Positions 48,737 through 58,248 of a stretch of 64,000 nucleotides of DNA are shown piece by piece (position 1 is the stretch's first letter; every line of letters starts with the position of its first letter). The position numbers and the translations under genes are program-made. Source of the stretch: PALSA-894 sp963828625 (GTDB lineage: Bacteria > Pseudomonadota > Alphaproteobacteria > Rhizobiales > Xanthobacteraceae). The stretch covers positions 372,001 through 436,000 of the forward strand of contig CAWHEX010000010.1 in assembly GCA_963828625.1 (NCBI GenBank). Reading direction: 5' to 3'. Below the pieces are notes generated by a model, which was given only the letters and a program-made list of their open reading frames with translations, was not told the DNA's origin and ran no database searches.

Positions 48737-49639
48737 ACGACGCAACCGAAGCGCCCGCCCGTCGGGATGATGCCGACCGAGCGGATTTCCTATTCGCCGA
48801 TCAGCGAACGCAAGCCGCTGAAGCTCCCGGGCGGGGCCCGCATGGTGGTGTGGTGCATCGTCAACGTCGAGGAGTGGGACATTCTTTCGCCGATGCCGCG
48901 CACCGTGCTGACGCCGCCGGCTGGCGGGGCGCCCTCGCCCGACATCCCGAACTGGGCCTGGCACGAGTACGGCAACCGGGTCGGCTTCTGGCGCATGCTC
49001 AAGGTGTTCGACGAGTTCAAGGTGCCGGCGACGCTCGCGATCAACGGCTCGGCCATCGCGGCCTATCCGCAGATCGTCGCGGCGGCGAACGAACGCAAGT
49101 GGGAGTTCATCGGCCACGGCTTCACCCAGCGCAACATGCAGAAGGTGGAGGACGAGCGCGCCGACATCCGGCGGACGCGGGAGGTCATCGCGCAGGCGTC
49201 CGGCAAGCCGCCGCGCGGCTGGCTCGGGCCGGGTCTCACGGAAACCTGGGAGACGCCGGACCTGCTGGTGGAGGAAGGCTACGACTATGTGTGCGACTGG
49301 GTGCTCGACGACCAGCCGGCGTGGCTGAAGACGCGCGGCAAGCCGATCCTCAACATCCCCTACACGCAGGAATGCAACGACGTCGCCATGATGCTGATCC
49401 AGCATCACAAGGCGTCGGAGTATTTCGATCGCGCGCGCGACCAGTTCGAGCAGATCTATGCGGACTCGGCGGACGGGGCGCGCGTGATGGCGCTGGTGCA
49501 GCACCCCTACATCATGGGCGCGGCGCACCGGCTCGCGCATTTCCGTCAGGCGATCGAACTGATGGCGTCGCGGCCGAACGTCGTGTTCTGGACCGGCGCG
49601 CAGATCGCCGACTGGTTCACGCAGCAGGAAAAAGCGTGA
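48733..49639 (+). CDS. PuuE/NodB-superfamily deacetylase-like protein (copy 2), possible N-terminal frameshift
   Basis: This is a tandem paralogue of the preceding gene, with the same order of motifs: LPGGARMVVWCIVNVEEWDI, WEFIGHGFTQRNMQKVED and RGWLGPGLTETWETPDLLVE. The overlapping ATGA at 48733 suggests the true start (MNDATEAPARR), but the conserved body begins in another frame at 48767 (MMPTERISYSPIS), so one indel near 48765 is likely. If not, 48767 is the start. Two coupled paralogues suggest a heteromeric enzyme or two related substrates. Confidence 0.82.
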
Positions 49640-49642
49640 GCC

Positions 49643-51536
49643 TCAGAACGCGACGTTGAGCCCGGCCTGCCCGCCGTAGCGCACGATGTGGTCCTGCCCG
49701 AGCTGGCCGGTGACCGAGAGCAATCCCGTCACGCCGCCGCCGAGCGCGATCTGCGTGCCGGCGGTCCCCGAGCCCCAGTCCTTGCCGGTCTCGATCGCGG
49801 GGAGCGACCAGCTCGGCGCCACGATCGTGGTGAGCGCCGTCACGATCTGGCGTTCGGTGTTGGCGAACTCGTGGTTCCACGCGACCCGCACGAACGGGCG
49901 GAACATGCCCGCATCGAGCGCCACGCGGTAGCCGATCGAGCCGATCGCCGAGTCGCGCGTCTGGTCGCCGAACGACGAGGCTGGTGAAGCTGCCCGTCTC
50001 GGTGAAGCCGCCGATGTGGATGCGCTGAACCAGAATTCCCGCGAACGGCCCGTGCGTCCACGGCCCGTTGACCATGTCGAAGCCGCCGTTCGCGGCGAGC
50101 GACCAGTTGGTGCCGCTGGTCGAGCCCGCGTTCGGCTGGATCGAGATGCCGATCGGCACCTGCCGGTTGATGCCGTATTTCAGCGCGCCGTAGGTGCCGA
50201 TGAGGTCGAGCCAGAAGCCGCTCTGCGTGATGCCGGCGTAAAGGCTCGCGGTGTATTCGTCCTGCTTGAAGCTGCCGCCGGTGTCGAAGGTCGGCTTCTT
50301 GGTGTCGAACGAGAACGCCGCGCCGATCAGGATGTTCGGCAGGAAGCGGTAGTCGAAGCCGGCGGCGATCTGCGCAGGCGTGCTGGTTTCGCTGGCGAAG
50401 CCCGGATTGTTGTTGACCTTGAGGCTCGCCACGTCGCCGCTGACCCAGCCGTTGAAGCCGAGCGGCCCGCGAACGCGGCGCGAGATCGCGATCTGGTCGC
50501 CGATCGTGGCGGCCAGCCCCTCGCGGATCTTCACCGGATTTTCCGCGAGCAGCGAAATCTGCGACGGCGCGTAAACGAGCATCGCGTAGTAGTCGCCATA
50601 GATCTGCTGGCCGACGGCGGCGAAATGCTGGTCGTCGGAGAACAGCCGCGTCAGCGTCGCGTCGTTCGCCGCGAGGTTGGCGGCAAGCCCGGACGGCGCG
50701 GTGGTGGGCGCGCAGATGAGGCCCCACGCGCTCGTGTTGCCGGCGGGCGCGACGCACGCCGACTGCGTGCCCGGACCCGGAACGCCGTTGCCGCTGAGCA
50801 GGATGCCGAACTGCGCCGGATTGTTGGCGAGCGCGGTGCGCACCGCGTTGCTGTCGGCCGGAATGAAGTTCACGCCGTTCGCCGCGAGGCCGCCCCACAG
50901 CGTGGTGTTGTAGGTCGTGCGCAGCGCGCGCGTGTTGGCGTTGCCGAAATCCTGGTTCAGGTTCGGCACGATGACGTAGCGCGCGCCGCGCTGCGACAGC
51001 GTCGTGACGCCGCCGACCAGCGCATTCGCCGCATCCGTCACGTAAACGCTGCGCGCCGCCTGATTGCCGAAATTATCGAGCGCGAAGGAAACGTCGTTGC
51101 CGCCCGACGAGATCAGATAGAGCGAGCGCGGATCGGCGGTGCCGTAGGTGGCGAGATAGTTGTTGATCTGCGTGACGGTCGGAACGGCGCCGGGGAAGAG
51201 ATCGCCGGCCGGAAGATTGATGTTCGCGTTGCGCGCGCCCGAGGTCGCGTAGTTGGTGCCGCCCGGCGTGTTGGCGGGATTGGCCGGGAGGCCGAAATGC
51301 AGCGCCAGCACTTCGGAGTTCATCAGGCCGGGGCCGCCGGGCGTGATGCGGCTGCCGAGCGCGATCGCGGCCGCGATGCGCGCGTCGAAGCTCGCAAAGC
51401 CGCTCGATGAATTGCGGTACCAGCCCGAGTCGATCGTGGAGTCGCCGAACGCGAAGAAGCGGTTGAGCGATTGCGCCGACGCGGTGTCGGCAAGCGCGAC
51501 CAGGCTCAGCGCAACGGCCCCTGCGATGGATCTCAT
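49643..51536 (-). CDS. GDSL-type esterase autotransporter, one frameshift
   Basis: The protein has about 630 residues. A signal peptide (RSIAGAVALSLVALADTASA) is followed by a GDSL passenger: block I FFAFGDSTIDSGWYRN, block III SSGGNDVSF, and catalytic Asp-His in SDDQHFAAVG at about residue 310. From about residue 370 a C-terminal beta-barrel of about 260 residues follows (DQIAISRRVRGPLGFNGWVS), ending GGQAGLNVAF with the terminal Phe typical of outer-membrane proteins. A shift near 49980 splits the barrel in the raw frame. It is likely a surface-anchored lipase or esterase of the EstA type. Confidence 0.88.
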
Positions 51537-52368
51537 GTTCGAGTCGCCCCTACCCTCGGGAAAATCATATCGGCATTCCGGGCGTCCGGATGTTGCCGTT
51601 GCGTCACAACCGGCCGGAATGTCGCATCGCCAATTTCCCCTCCGGGGGTGGGTTTAGCCAACGCTGCGCGCCCGCTTGGACCGGCGCGCGGGCTGCGCCT
51701 TGGGGAAAAGAAGGGGGACGGGGCGCCAGAAGGCGTTCAACAGAGCCGCGCCCAAATCGGGGACGCGGCGCCCACTCAAAGCGGGAGCGGGCACGCCTTC
51801 CGGCGCTCCGTCGCGGCATTTTTCAGCTCCGGTCCGCGCTTCCGAAACCGGCATTCGCGCCGGCTCAATGCAGCGAGCTCCTCGCGCAGGGACCGTAGTG
51901 TCCCCAGGGCGGGTCCCGAAGCCGCCCGGGAGCGAACCTTGCGAGGGCTCGCGCGCAGGCGCCGCACCAGACCTGCGCGGAAACTTTCCGCTCAGGCCGC
52001 CGGAGTGTGAGGCCGTATCTCCAGCCCGCACGCCGGCCTGCTCCGCCACCAAGACGCCTCATGATGGCGCCCCTCAGCGAGCAGGGTGCGTGAAGGATAA
52101 GGGAGGTTTTTGGGGCGGGGATAAATTATTTTCAGAACAGCGCGCGGGGATAACTTTTCCAAGCAGCATAGGCGGGCAAAGCGGGATTATGGCGCAAACG
52201 CCATCGGGGGCGGGCGATGATGCCCCCGGTTGGCAGCCGAGCGATGGGTGCGTTGCCGTTTTTTGGCATCCAGCGAGGCTAGCGGTCGACGGGATTCGAC
52301 CGCCTATGAAGCCACCCAAATCAAACTGTGCGTTGGGGGTTAAAGCGGGCTTGGGGCTCAATCGGGGC
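51537..52368. other. unexplained GC-rich non-coding or cryptic segment
   Basis: About 830 bp without a convincing gene. Long frames exist on both strands (for example 51676-52485 on plus), but they are rich in Arg, Pro, Gly and Ser, match no family and have no good ribosome site. The segment holds inverted pieces (CGCCAGAAGGCG and CGCCTTCCGGCG) and two short direct repeats, GCGGGGATAAATT and GCGGGGATAACTT, about 30 bp apart near 52115-52158. It marks a switch from GC-rich to AT-richer DNA. It may be a structured RNA or the edge of an island. Confidence 0.4.
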
Positions 52369-52485
52369 ATGAAAACCCGACGCCGCAGGCCCTCAAAACA
52401 GCTCCCTTGGCTAACGCCTCAGTTCCTAACCGCGCTCGCCGCCGTCATCTCGGCGCTGGCAACTTTGGTGCAGGGATGGCGCTAA
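52369..52485 (+). CDS. possible 38-residue single-pass membrane peptide
   Basis: ATG 52369 opens a frame encoding KTRRRRPSKQ followed by a hydrophobic helix (FLTALAAVISALATLVQGW). A basic head with one membrane segment is a common form for small membrane proteins. The upstream GGGG is a weak ribosome site. Its stop overlaps the end of the convergent gene. It could also be the tail of the longer, doubtful frame from 51676. Confidence 0.35.
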   Translation: MKTRRRRPSKQLPWLTPQFLTALAAVISALATLVQGWR

Positions 52486-53249
52486 TCGCCCTCCTCGCCT
52501 TCGGCGTTCAAATTCCAGTAGCCGCCAAGGGTGATTACCGACCCCGGCTGGTTAGCTGCTTTGAATTTATATGTTCGCTTGCGACCGAAGGCATCGACGT
52601 AATCTGCGCCACCCCAGACGAAGATTCTTTTTACCCCGCCGTTAACGTCGACCCGCTCTTGTTCGGTGATCGGCATCGTCCAGATCAAATGGGTCGTGAC
52701 GCCGGGGCCAAGAATGCTATCTCGGCTACCTGCCAGTGTGTTTTCGCCCCACGGAGTCGCATCCTTGTTGAGAATCTTGGGCTGAGCGATCCAAGTCGTC
52801 AATTTGTAGGCTGGAGTTTGGCCGGAGTTTTTGAGGTCAACGTTGATCCTGACTCCTACACCGCGCTCACCAGCCGTTTGAGTCTCCGTGTACACCATGA
52901 GACCGCTGAAAATCGAGATATAAGCCCGCAATTGCCGTTCGGCAGTTTTCTCGGAGCCTCGAACGAGATCGCGAGTAGCCTTCCACAGCAGGCCCGTAGC
53001 GAACGCAAGAACTATAGTGAAGACCGCGATAACAGCTTCGCCATAGCCCTCCAAAATGTGTCCAAGCCAATAGAGAAAGGCCCCGCTAATGCTGAGGACT
53101 GGGCCGCTAAGAGCGGTGCAATATTGCTTGGTGCTTACATCGCCGCGTGGCTGGTGGGTGCTTTCGCCGCAAGTCGCAAACAATGAAATCACGATCTCGA
53201 ATGCGAGCCACAACGCAACAAAAACGGCAATGCGCTTGGCTATCGGCAT
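52482..53249 (-). CDS. hypothetical membrane protein in AT-richer DNA
   Basis: This 255-residue protein has two N-terminal hydrophobic segments (IAVFVALWLAFEIVISLFA and AVIAVFTIVLAFATGLLWKA), then the linker TRDLVRGSEKTAERQLRAYI and a soluble beta-rich C-terminal domain. Proteins of this type, with a membrane anchor and an ERQLRAY-like linker, are frequent hypotheticals in alphaproteobacterial accessory regions. Codon use and base composition are less GC-rich than in the flanking genes, which suggests later acquisition. The function is unknown. Confidence 0.72.
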   Translation of the reverse strand: MPIAKRIAVFVALWLAFEIVISLFATCGESTHQPRGDVSTKQYCTALSGPVLSISGAFLYWLGHILEGYGEAVIAVFTIVLAFATGLLWKATRDLVRGSEKTAERQLRAYISIFSGLMVYTETQTAGERGVGVRINVDLKNSGQTPAYKLTTWIAQPKILNKDATPWGENTLAGSRDSILGPGVTTHLIWTMPITEQERVDVNGGVKRIFVWGGADYVDAFGRKRTYKFKAANQPGSVITLGGYWNLNAEGEEGD

Positions 53250-53516
53250 TCGTTAGGCCGCCCACTAAATATCCCCCAGTTTGACGGCCTCCAACCCAAT
53301 TGCAACTAGGGCGGCTAGGAACCAGGTGGCGTTGAACGTGCCCCGTTTCAGCTCTGTTGGTAACCGAGGCTTCCGTTTCCTTGAACCCGTGCTTTTTCTC
53401 CGGGCCACAAGGTCGGTGTAAGTCACCCTGCCTTTTTCAATTCTGCCTGGAGAAACGCTGGGCCTTCCTATCGAATCTGAGGGCTATCATGAACGATAGT
53501 TTTTCATTTCGAAGCC
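53250..53516. other. AT-richer intergenic region without a clear gene
   Basis: About 270 bp. I see no tRNA, no clear promoter and only short frames. It contains pyrimidine-rich runs (for example TTTTCTCC and TTTTTCA) and separates the membrane protein gene from a set of very small frames on the plus strand. Confidence 0.4.
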
Positions 53517-53666
53517 ATGCGCCAGCGCAACTGCGCCGCATGTCATGACAGAATTACGGCCTTCGGGCGCAAATGCACCGAGGCACTGCGCGACGAAAAC
53601 GTTCTGCGGTCCAGCGCGGACGCCAAGGGCAACGTGCTGTGGGTCATGCGCAGCCTGCCGCGCTAG
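53517..53666 (+). CDS. possible 49-residue protein with a CxxCH motif
   Basis: ATG 53517 opens a frame starting MRQRNCAACHDRITAFGRKC and ending GNVLWVMRSLPR before TAG. The composition is balanced and protein-like, unlike shadow frames. CAACH with a nearby Cys could be a small zinc site. A haem c site is unlikely because there is no export signal. The ribosome site is weak. Other frames in this stretch are Arg/Ser/Pro-rich and look non-coding. Confidence 0.4.
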   Translation: MRQRNCAACHDRITAFGRKCTEALRDENVLRSSADAKGNVLWVMRSLPR

Positions 53667-53750
53667 CAAGAAGTCCCGGCCTCACCGCAGAGGCTTCCAA
53701 TCAACACTGGCCTACCCTACCGTGAGACAATCCTGTCTAAGGGCGGCACC

Positions 53751-53939
53751 ATGAAATCAACGATCCTTTGCCTGACAATCCTGCTTATCGCCTCGTCGGC
53801 ATTCGCTCAGAGAGCGCCCACACAGAGCTGTAACCAGACGCAGGAACGGTGCGTCGCTGACCGGGTCGCCCTTGGGGCCAAGACGGGCAATGCTGCGACC
53901 AGATGCGCAGAAATTCTCTCCAAGTGTAAGAAAAAGTAG
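53751..53939 (+). CDS. small secreted four-cysteine protein
   Basis: This is a 62-residue frame with a clear signal peptide (KSTILCLTILLIASSAFA) and cleavage near AFAQR. The mature part has about 43 residues with Cys in TQSCNQTQERC and RCAEILSKCKKK, four in the pattern C-x6-C and C-x6-C, and a basic end. It probably forms two disulfides in the periplasm. Ribosome site AAGGGCGGC is modest. No family is recognised. Confidence 0.65.
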   Translation: MKSTILCLTILLIASSAFAQRAPTQSCNQTQERCVADRVALGAKTGNAATRCAEILSKCKKK

Positions 53940-54086
53940 AACGCATCGTTGAGAACACGACGCTGTTCGCCCCAATCAACGGAATTTCAGAACGATACCG
54001 ACGATACCGTTCTCCAGTGCCGACGACATCCGGCTGATACGTCCCCCGCGTAGCCTTCCTTCTGCAAGACGTCGAAGGAGGGTTCG

Positions 54087-54278
54087 ATGGACTGGCTTGA
54101 GGCGGTGGCTTTCGCGCTGTTTATCGGCGCTCAGTTCTCGGCAGCAATCTTCGTGAGCGGCCGAAGAGAATATCTGGATCCCCAATATCAAAGACCAAGC
54201 TCTCGCGAGGCGAGAACGAACACGCCGCCGCAAGAGTCACATCGTCCCAAGACGCAGACCGCGACGCAGATGGCGTAG
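54087..54278 (+). CDS. small single-pass membrane protein
   Basis: This 63-residue frame has an excellent ribosome site (AAGGAGGG, 5 bases before ATG 54087). The N-terminal membrane helix is LEAVAFALFIGAQFSAAIFV. A polar tail rich in Arg, Pro, Gln and Thr follows. It matches no family I know. The strong translation signal makes it likelier real than the other small frames here. Confidence 0.6.
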   Translation: MDWLEAVAFALFIGAQFSAAIFVSGRREYLDPQYQRPSSREARTNTPPQESHRPKTQTATQMA

Positions 54279-54431
54279 GAGCGCGTCGGCTTGTTCCGCG
54301 CGCAAGCCGGCAGGCACGCGAACCGGCCGCGACGATCGCGGCCGGCGCTTCGAAAAAAATCCTGTCTGACAAGATGCAACGCCGAGGGCTCGCGATGAAC
54401 CCTCGGCGCGCAGGCGGCAGAGAAAGCCGCC

Positions 54432-54650
54432 TTACATGCTCTTGTTTTTCTTTTTCTTCTTCTTGACCACCCGGACCTTGGCCTTCGGGTCGTCGCTGCG
54501 CTTCATCGATCCGCCGGACATTCCGCCGGGGGGCGTGCTGACCGCACCGCCTGCGCCGCTGGCGCCTGCGCCACCGCCGCCGCCTGCCTGAGCCATCGCG
54601 AGCGAGCAGCTTCCGGCGACCAGCGCCGCCGCGAGCATCATCTTGAACAT
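54432..54650 (-). CDS. small secreted Gly-rich protein with a poly-Lys tail
   Basis: This 72-residue protein has a signal peptide (FKMMLAAALVAGSCSLAMA), a Gly/Ala-rich low-complexity stretch (AGGGGGAGASGAGGAV), then PPGGMSGGSMKRSDDPKAK and a strongly basic end (VVKKKKKKNKSM). Start 54650 has AAGGAGGAAGG upstream. The basic tail could bind DNA, RNA or anionic cell-wall polymers in the periplasm. It is divergent from the ABC-F gene. The function is unknown. Confidence 0.7.
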   Translation of the reverse strand: MFKMMLAAALVAGSCSLAMAQAGGGGGAGASGAGGAVSTPPGGMSGGSMKRSDDPKAKVRVVKKKKKKNKSM

Positions 54651-54816
54651 GCCTTCCTCCTTGAACGCGCCATGCGTTGGAGAACCAAGTCGCTTGCAGG
54701 CTCCGCGGTTCCTGTCGCGCGCATTCGGCAGGCGCGGCCCTTCCCCATTCGCGCTGCATCGACTAAGCCCTGCGGCGGCTTTCCCCCATTCCCGTATCCA
54801 AGGTTCGCGCGCGCGC

Positions 54817-56439
54817 ATGATCCGTCTCGACAACATCAGCAAGCAGAACGGCCACCAGATCGTCTTCATCGAAGCCTCCGCGGCGCTGCAGAAGGGCGAG
54901 AAGATCGGCCTCGTCGGCCCGAACGGCTCCGGCAAGACGACGCTGTTCCGCCTGATCACCGGCGAGGACGCGCCCGACGAGGGCCAGGTCGTCGTCGAGC
55001 GCGGGGTGTCCATCGGATACTTCAGCCAGGACGTCGGCGAGATGGCGGGCCGCAGCGCGGCCGCCGAGGTGATGGACGGCGCGGGCCCGGTCGCCGAAGT
55101 CGCCGCCGAACTGAAGGCGCTGGAGGCCGCGATGGCGGACCCGGCCCGCGCGGACGAGATGGACGACATCATCGCGCAGTACGGCGAGGTGCAGCACCGC
55201 TTCGAGGAACTCGACGGCTACGCGCTGGAGGGCCGCGCGCGCGAGGTGCTGTCGGGCCTGAGCTTTTCCCAGGAGATGATGGACGGCGACGTCGGCAACC
55301 TTTCGGGCGGCTGGAAGATGCGCGTCGCGCTCGCGCGCATCCTGCTGATGCGTCCCGACGTGATGCTGCTCGACGAGCCGAGCAACCATCTCGACCTCGA
55401 GAGCCTGATCTGGCTGGAGCAGTTCCTGCAAGGCTACGAGGGCGCGCTCATGATGACCTCGCACGACCGCGAGTTCATGAACCGCATCGTCAACAAGGTG
55501 CTGGAGATCGACGGCGGCACGCTCACCGCCTATTCGGGCAACTACGAATTCTACGAGCAGCAGCGCGCGCTCGCCGAGAAGCAGCAGCAGGCGCAGTTCG
55601 AGCGGCAGCAGGCGATGCTCGCGAAGGAGATCAAGTTCATCGAGACCTTCAAGGCGCGCGCGTCTCATGCGGCACAAGTGCAGAGCCGGGTGAAGAAGCT
55701 CGACAAGATCGAGCGCGTCGAGCCGCCGAAGCGGCGCCAGACCGTGTCGTTCGATTTTCCGCCCGCGCCGCGCTCGGGCGAGGACGTCGTGAGCCTGAAG
55801 CAGGTGCACAAGGGCTACGGCAGCCGGACGATCTACGACGGGCTCGACTTCATGGTGCGGCGGCGCGAGCGCTGGTGCGTCATGGGCATCAACGGCGCGG
55901 GCAAGTCCACGCTGCTGAAGCTGGTGGCGGGCTCGACCGAGCCGGACGACGGCACGGTGGCGCTCGGCGGCAGCGTGAAGATGGGCTATTTCGCGCAGCA
56001 CGCGATGGACCTGCTCGACGGCGAGCGCACCGTGTTCGAGGAGCTGGAGGATGCGTTTCCGCAGGCGGGGCAAGGCTCGCTGCGCACGCTCGCGGGCTGC
56101 TTCGGGTTCTCGGGCGACGACATCGAGAAGCGATGCCGCGTGCTTTCGGGCGGCGAGAAGGCGCGGCTGGTGATGGCGAAGATGCTCTACGAGCCGCCGA
56201 ACTTCCTGGTGCTCGACGAGCCGACCAACCATCTCGACATCGCCACGAAGGAAATGCTCATCGCGGCGCTCAGCGACTACGAGGGCACCATGCTGTTCGT
56301 CTCGCACGACCGGCATTTCCTCGCGGCGCTGTCGAACCGCGTGCTGGAGCTGACGCCGGAGGGCATCCACCAGTACGGCGGCGGCTACACCGAATACGTC
56401 GCGCGCACCGGCCACGAGGCGCCGGGGCTGCATGGCTGA
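54817..56439 (+). CDS. ABC-F family ATPase (ribosome-associated type)
   Basis: This 540-residue soluble protein has two ABC domains. The first has GPNGSGKTTLFRLITGE, LSGGWKMRVALARILLM and LLDEPSNHLDLES. The second has GINGAGKSTLLKLVAGS, LSGGEKARLVMAKML and LDEPTNHLDIATKE. Between them is a charged linker with EQQRALAEKQQQAQFERQQ, which corresponds to the P-site tRNA-interaction motif of ABC-F factors. There are no membrane segments. Such proteins act on the ribosome in translation rather than transport. ATG 54817 was chosen at the start of the conserved fold. The frame is intact. Confidence 0.9.
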   Translation: MIRLDNISKQNGHQIVFIEASAALQKGEKIGLVGPNGSGKTTLFRLITGEDAPDEGQVVVERGVSIGYFSQDVGEMAGRSAAAEVMDGAGPVAEVAAELKALEAAMADPARADEMDDIIAQYGEVQHRFEELDGYALEGRAREVLSGLSFSQEMMDGDVGNLSGGWKMRVALARILLMRPDVMLLDEPSNHLDLESLIWLEQFLQGYEGALMMTSHDREFMNRIVNKVLEIDGGTLTAYSGNYEFYEQQRALAEKQQQAQFERQQAMLAKEIKFIETFKARASHAAQVQSRVKKLDKIERVEPPKRRQTVSFDFPPAPRSGEDVVSLKQVHKGYGSRTIYDGLDFMVRRRERWCVMGINGAGKSTLLKLVAGSTEPDDGTVALGGSVKMGYFAQHAMDLLDGERTVFEELEDAFPQAGQGSLRTLAGCFGFSGDDIEKRCRVLSGGEKARLVMAKMLYEPPNFLVLDEPTNHLDIATKEMLIAALSDYEGTMLFVSHDRHFLAALSNRVLELTPEGIHQYGGGYTEYVARTGHEAPGLHG

Positions 56440-56521
56440 GGGCGGGAGTGTCGCGACGGCGGCGGCCCGATAGCTTTTCGGCGTGGCCGGGCCCGCCGGG
56501 CAACGAACGAAAGAAACAAGA

Positions 56522-58227
56522 ATGTCCAAGGACCCCTCCGGCCTGCGCAAAGGTTTGACCTCCTACGGCGATCCCGGCTTTTCGCTGTTCCTGCGCAAGG
56601 CCTTCATCAAGGCCAAGGGCTTCTCGGACGACGCGCTCGACCGGCCGATCATCGGCGTCACCGACACCTATTCGGACTTCAACCCGTGCCACGGCAACGT
56701 GCCGCAGCTGATCGAAGCGGTGAAGCGCGGCGTGATGCTGGCGGGCGGGCTGCCGATGGAATTCCCCACGATCTCGATCCACGAGAGCTTCTCGCACCCG
56801 ACCTCGATGTACATGCGCAACCTGATGGCGATGGACACCGAGGAGATGGTGCGCGCGCAGCCGATGGACGCCGTGGTGGTGATCGGCGGCTGCGACAAGA
56901 CGCTGCCGGCGCAGATCATGGGCGCGGTGTCGGCCGACAAGCCCGCGATCGTGGTGCCGACCGGCCCGATGGTGGTCGGCCATCACAAGGGCGAGGTGCT
57001 CGGCGCCTGCACGGATTGCCGCCGGCTGTGGGCGCAGCATCGCGCCGGCAAGATGGACGAGGCCGAGATCGAGGTGGTGAGCGGGCGGCTCGCGCCGTCG
57101 GTCGGCACCTGCATGGTGATGGGCACGGCGAGCACGATGGCGTGCGTGGTCGAGGCGCTCGGCTTCTCGCTGCCCTACGCGGCGGCGGTGCCGGCCGTTC
57201 ACGCCGAGCGCGTGCGCATCGCGGAGGCGAGCGGCAAGCAGGCGGTCGCGATGGCGAAGGCGGGCTAGCCCGCGCCCGCGCGAACTGTTCACCGAGCGCG
57301 CGTTGCGCAATGCGCTGATCGTGCTGCAGGCGATCGGCGGCTCGACCAACGGCATCGTGCATCTCGCCGCGATGGCGGGGCGCGCCGGCATCACGCTCGA
57401 TCTCGATGCGTTCGATGCGCTGTCGAAAGAGGTGCCGGTGCTGATCGACCTGAAGCCCTCCGGCGATCACTACATGGAGCACTTCCATCACGCGGGCGGC
57501 GTGCCGCGGCTGATGCAGGAGCTCTCCGACATTCTCGATCTCGACGCGCCGAGCGTGATCGGTACGCTGCGCGACCACGTGAAGGTTGCCGAGGACGTGC
57601 CGGGGCAGACCGTCATTCGCACGCGCAAAAATCCGATCAACGCGCAGGGCGCGATGTGCGTTCTGCGCGGCAATCTCGCGCCGCGCGGCGCCGTCATCAA
57701 GCAATCCGCCGCGACGCCGAAGCTGATGACGCACGAAGGCCGCGCGGTGGTGTTCGAGACAATCGAGGACATGACCGAGCGGATGGACGATCCGAACCTC
57801 GACGTCACCGCCGACGACGTGCTGGTGCTGCGCAATGCCGGGCCGAAGGGTGCGCCGGGCATGCCGGAGGCGGGCTACCTGCCGATCCCCAAGAAGCTGG
57901 CGCAACAGGGCGTGAAAGACATGGTGCGGATTTCCGACGCGCGCATGAGCGGCACGGCGTTCGGCACCATCGTGCTGCACATCACGCCGGAGTTCGCCGA
58001 CGGCGGGCCGCTCGGGCTGGTGAAGACCGGCGATCGCATTCGCCTCGACGTGCCGAAGCGCTCGATCGAACTGCTGGTGGACGACGCGGAACTCAAGAAG
58101 CGCCGCGCCGCCTACAAGGCGCCGCCCGCCGCACGAGGGCTCCGACCGCGGCTATTCGTGGCTGTTCCAGCAGCACGTCACGCAGGCGGACGAGGGCTGC
58201 GACTTCGATTTCCTGCAGGCGAAGTAG
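56522..58227 (+). CDS. IlvD/Edd family dehydratase, two frameshifts
   Basis: This is a dehydratase of about 567 residues with Fe-S cluster cysteines in NPCHGNVPQL, GGCDKTLPAQIMG and GTCMVMGTAS, and the extra motif ACTDCRRLW, which is found in the sugar-acid dehydratase branch more than in branched-chain IlvD. The C-terminal half has LQAIGGSTNGIVHLAAMAG and ARMSGTAFGTIVLHITPE. Frames change near 57262, where a TAG interrupts, and near 58128, before the end SWLFQQHVTQADEGCDFDF. It probably dehydrates an aldonic acid such as arabinonate. The last 127 bp are duplicated at 60579-60698. Confidence 0.87.
58101..58227 (+). repeat. direct repeat copy 1 (3' end of the dehydratase gene)
   Basis: This 127-bp stretch, from CGCCGCGCCGCCTACAAGGC to the stop TAG, recurs at 60579-60698 in the same orientation. 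The copies differ by a few substitutions and small indels near the middle and at the stop. They flank the nuclease-like and LuxR genes. Confidence 0.85.
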
Positions 58228-58248
58228 CCTGCCGTGCGCGACGAGCGA

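Noticed and set aside
51676..52485. A 269-codon plus-strand frame
   Set aside because: Its composition is Pro/Arg/Ser/Gly-rich with no motif and no good start; only the final 38 codons look protein-like and are listed separately.
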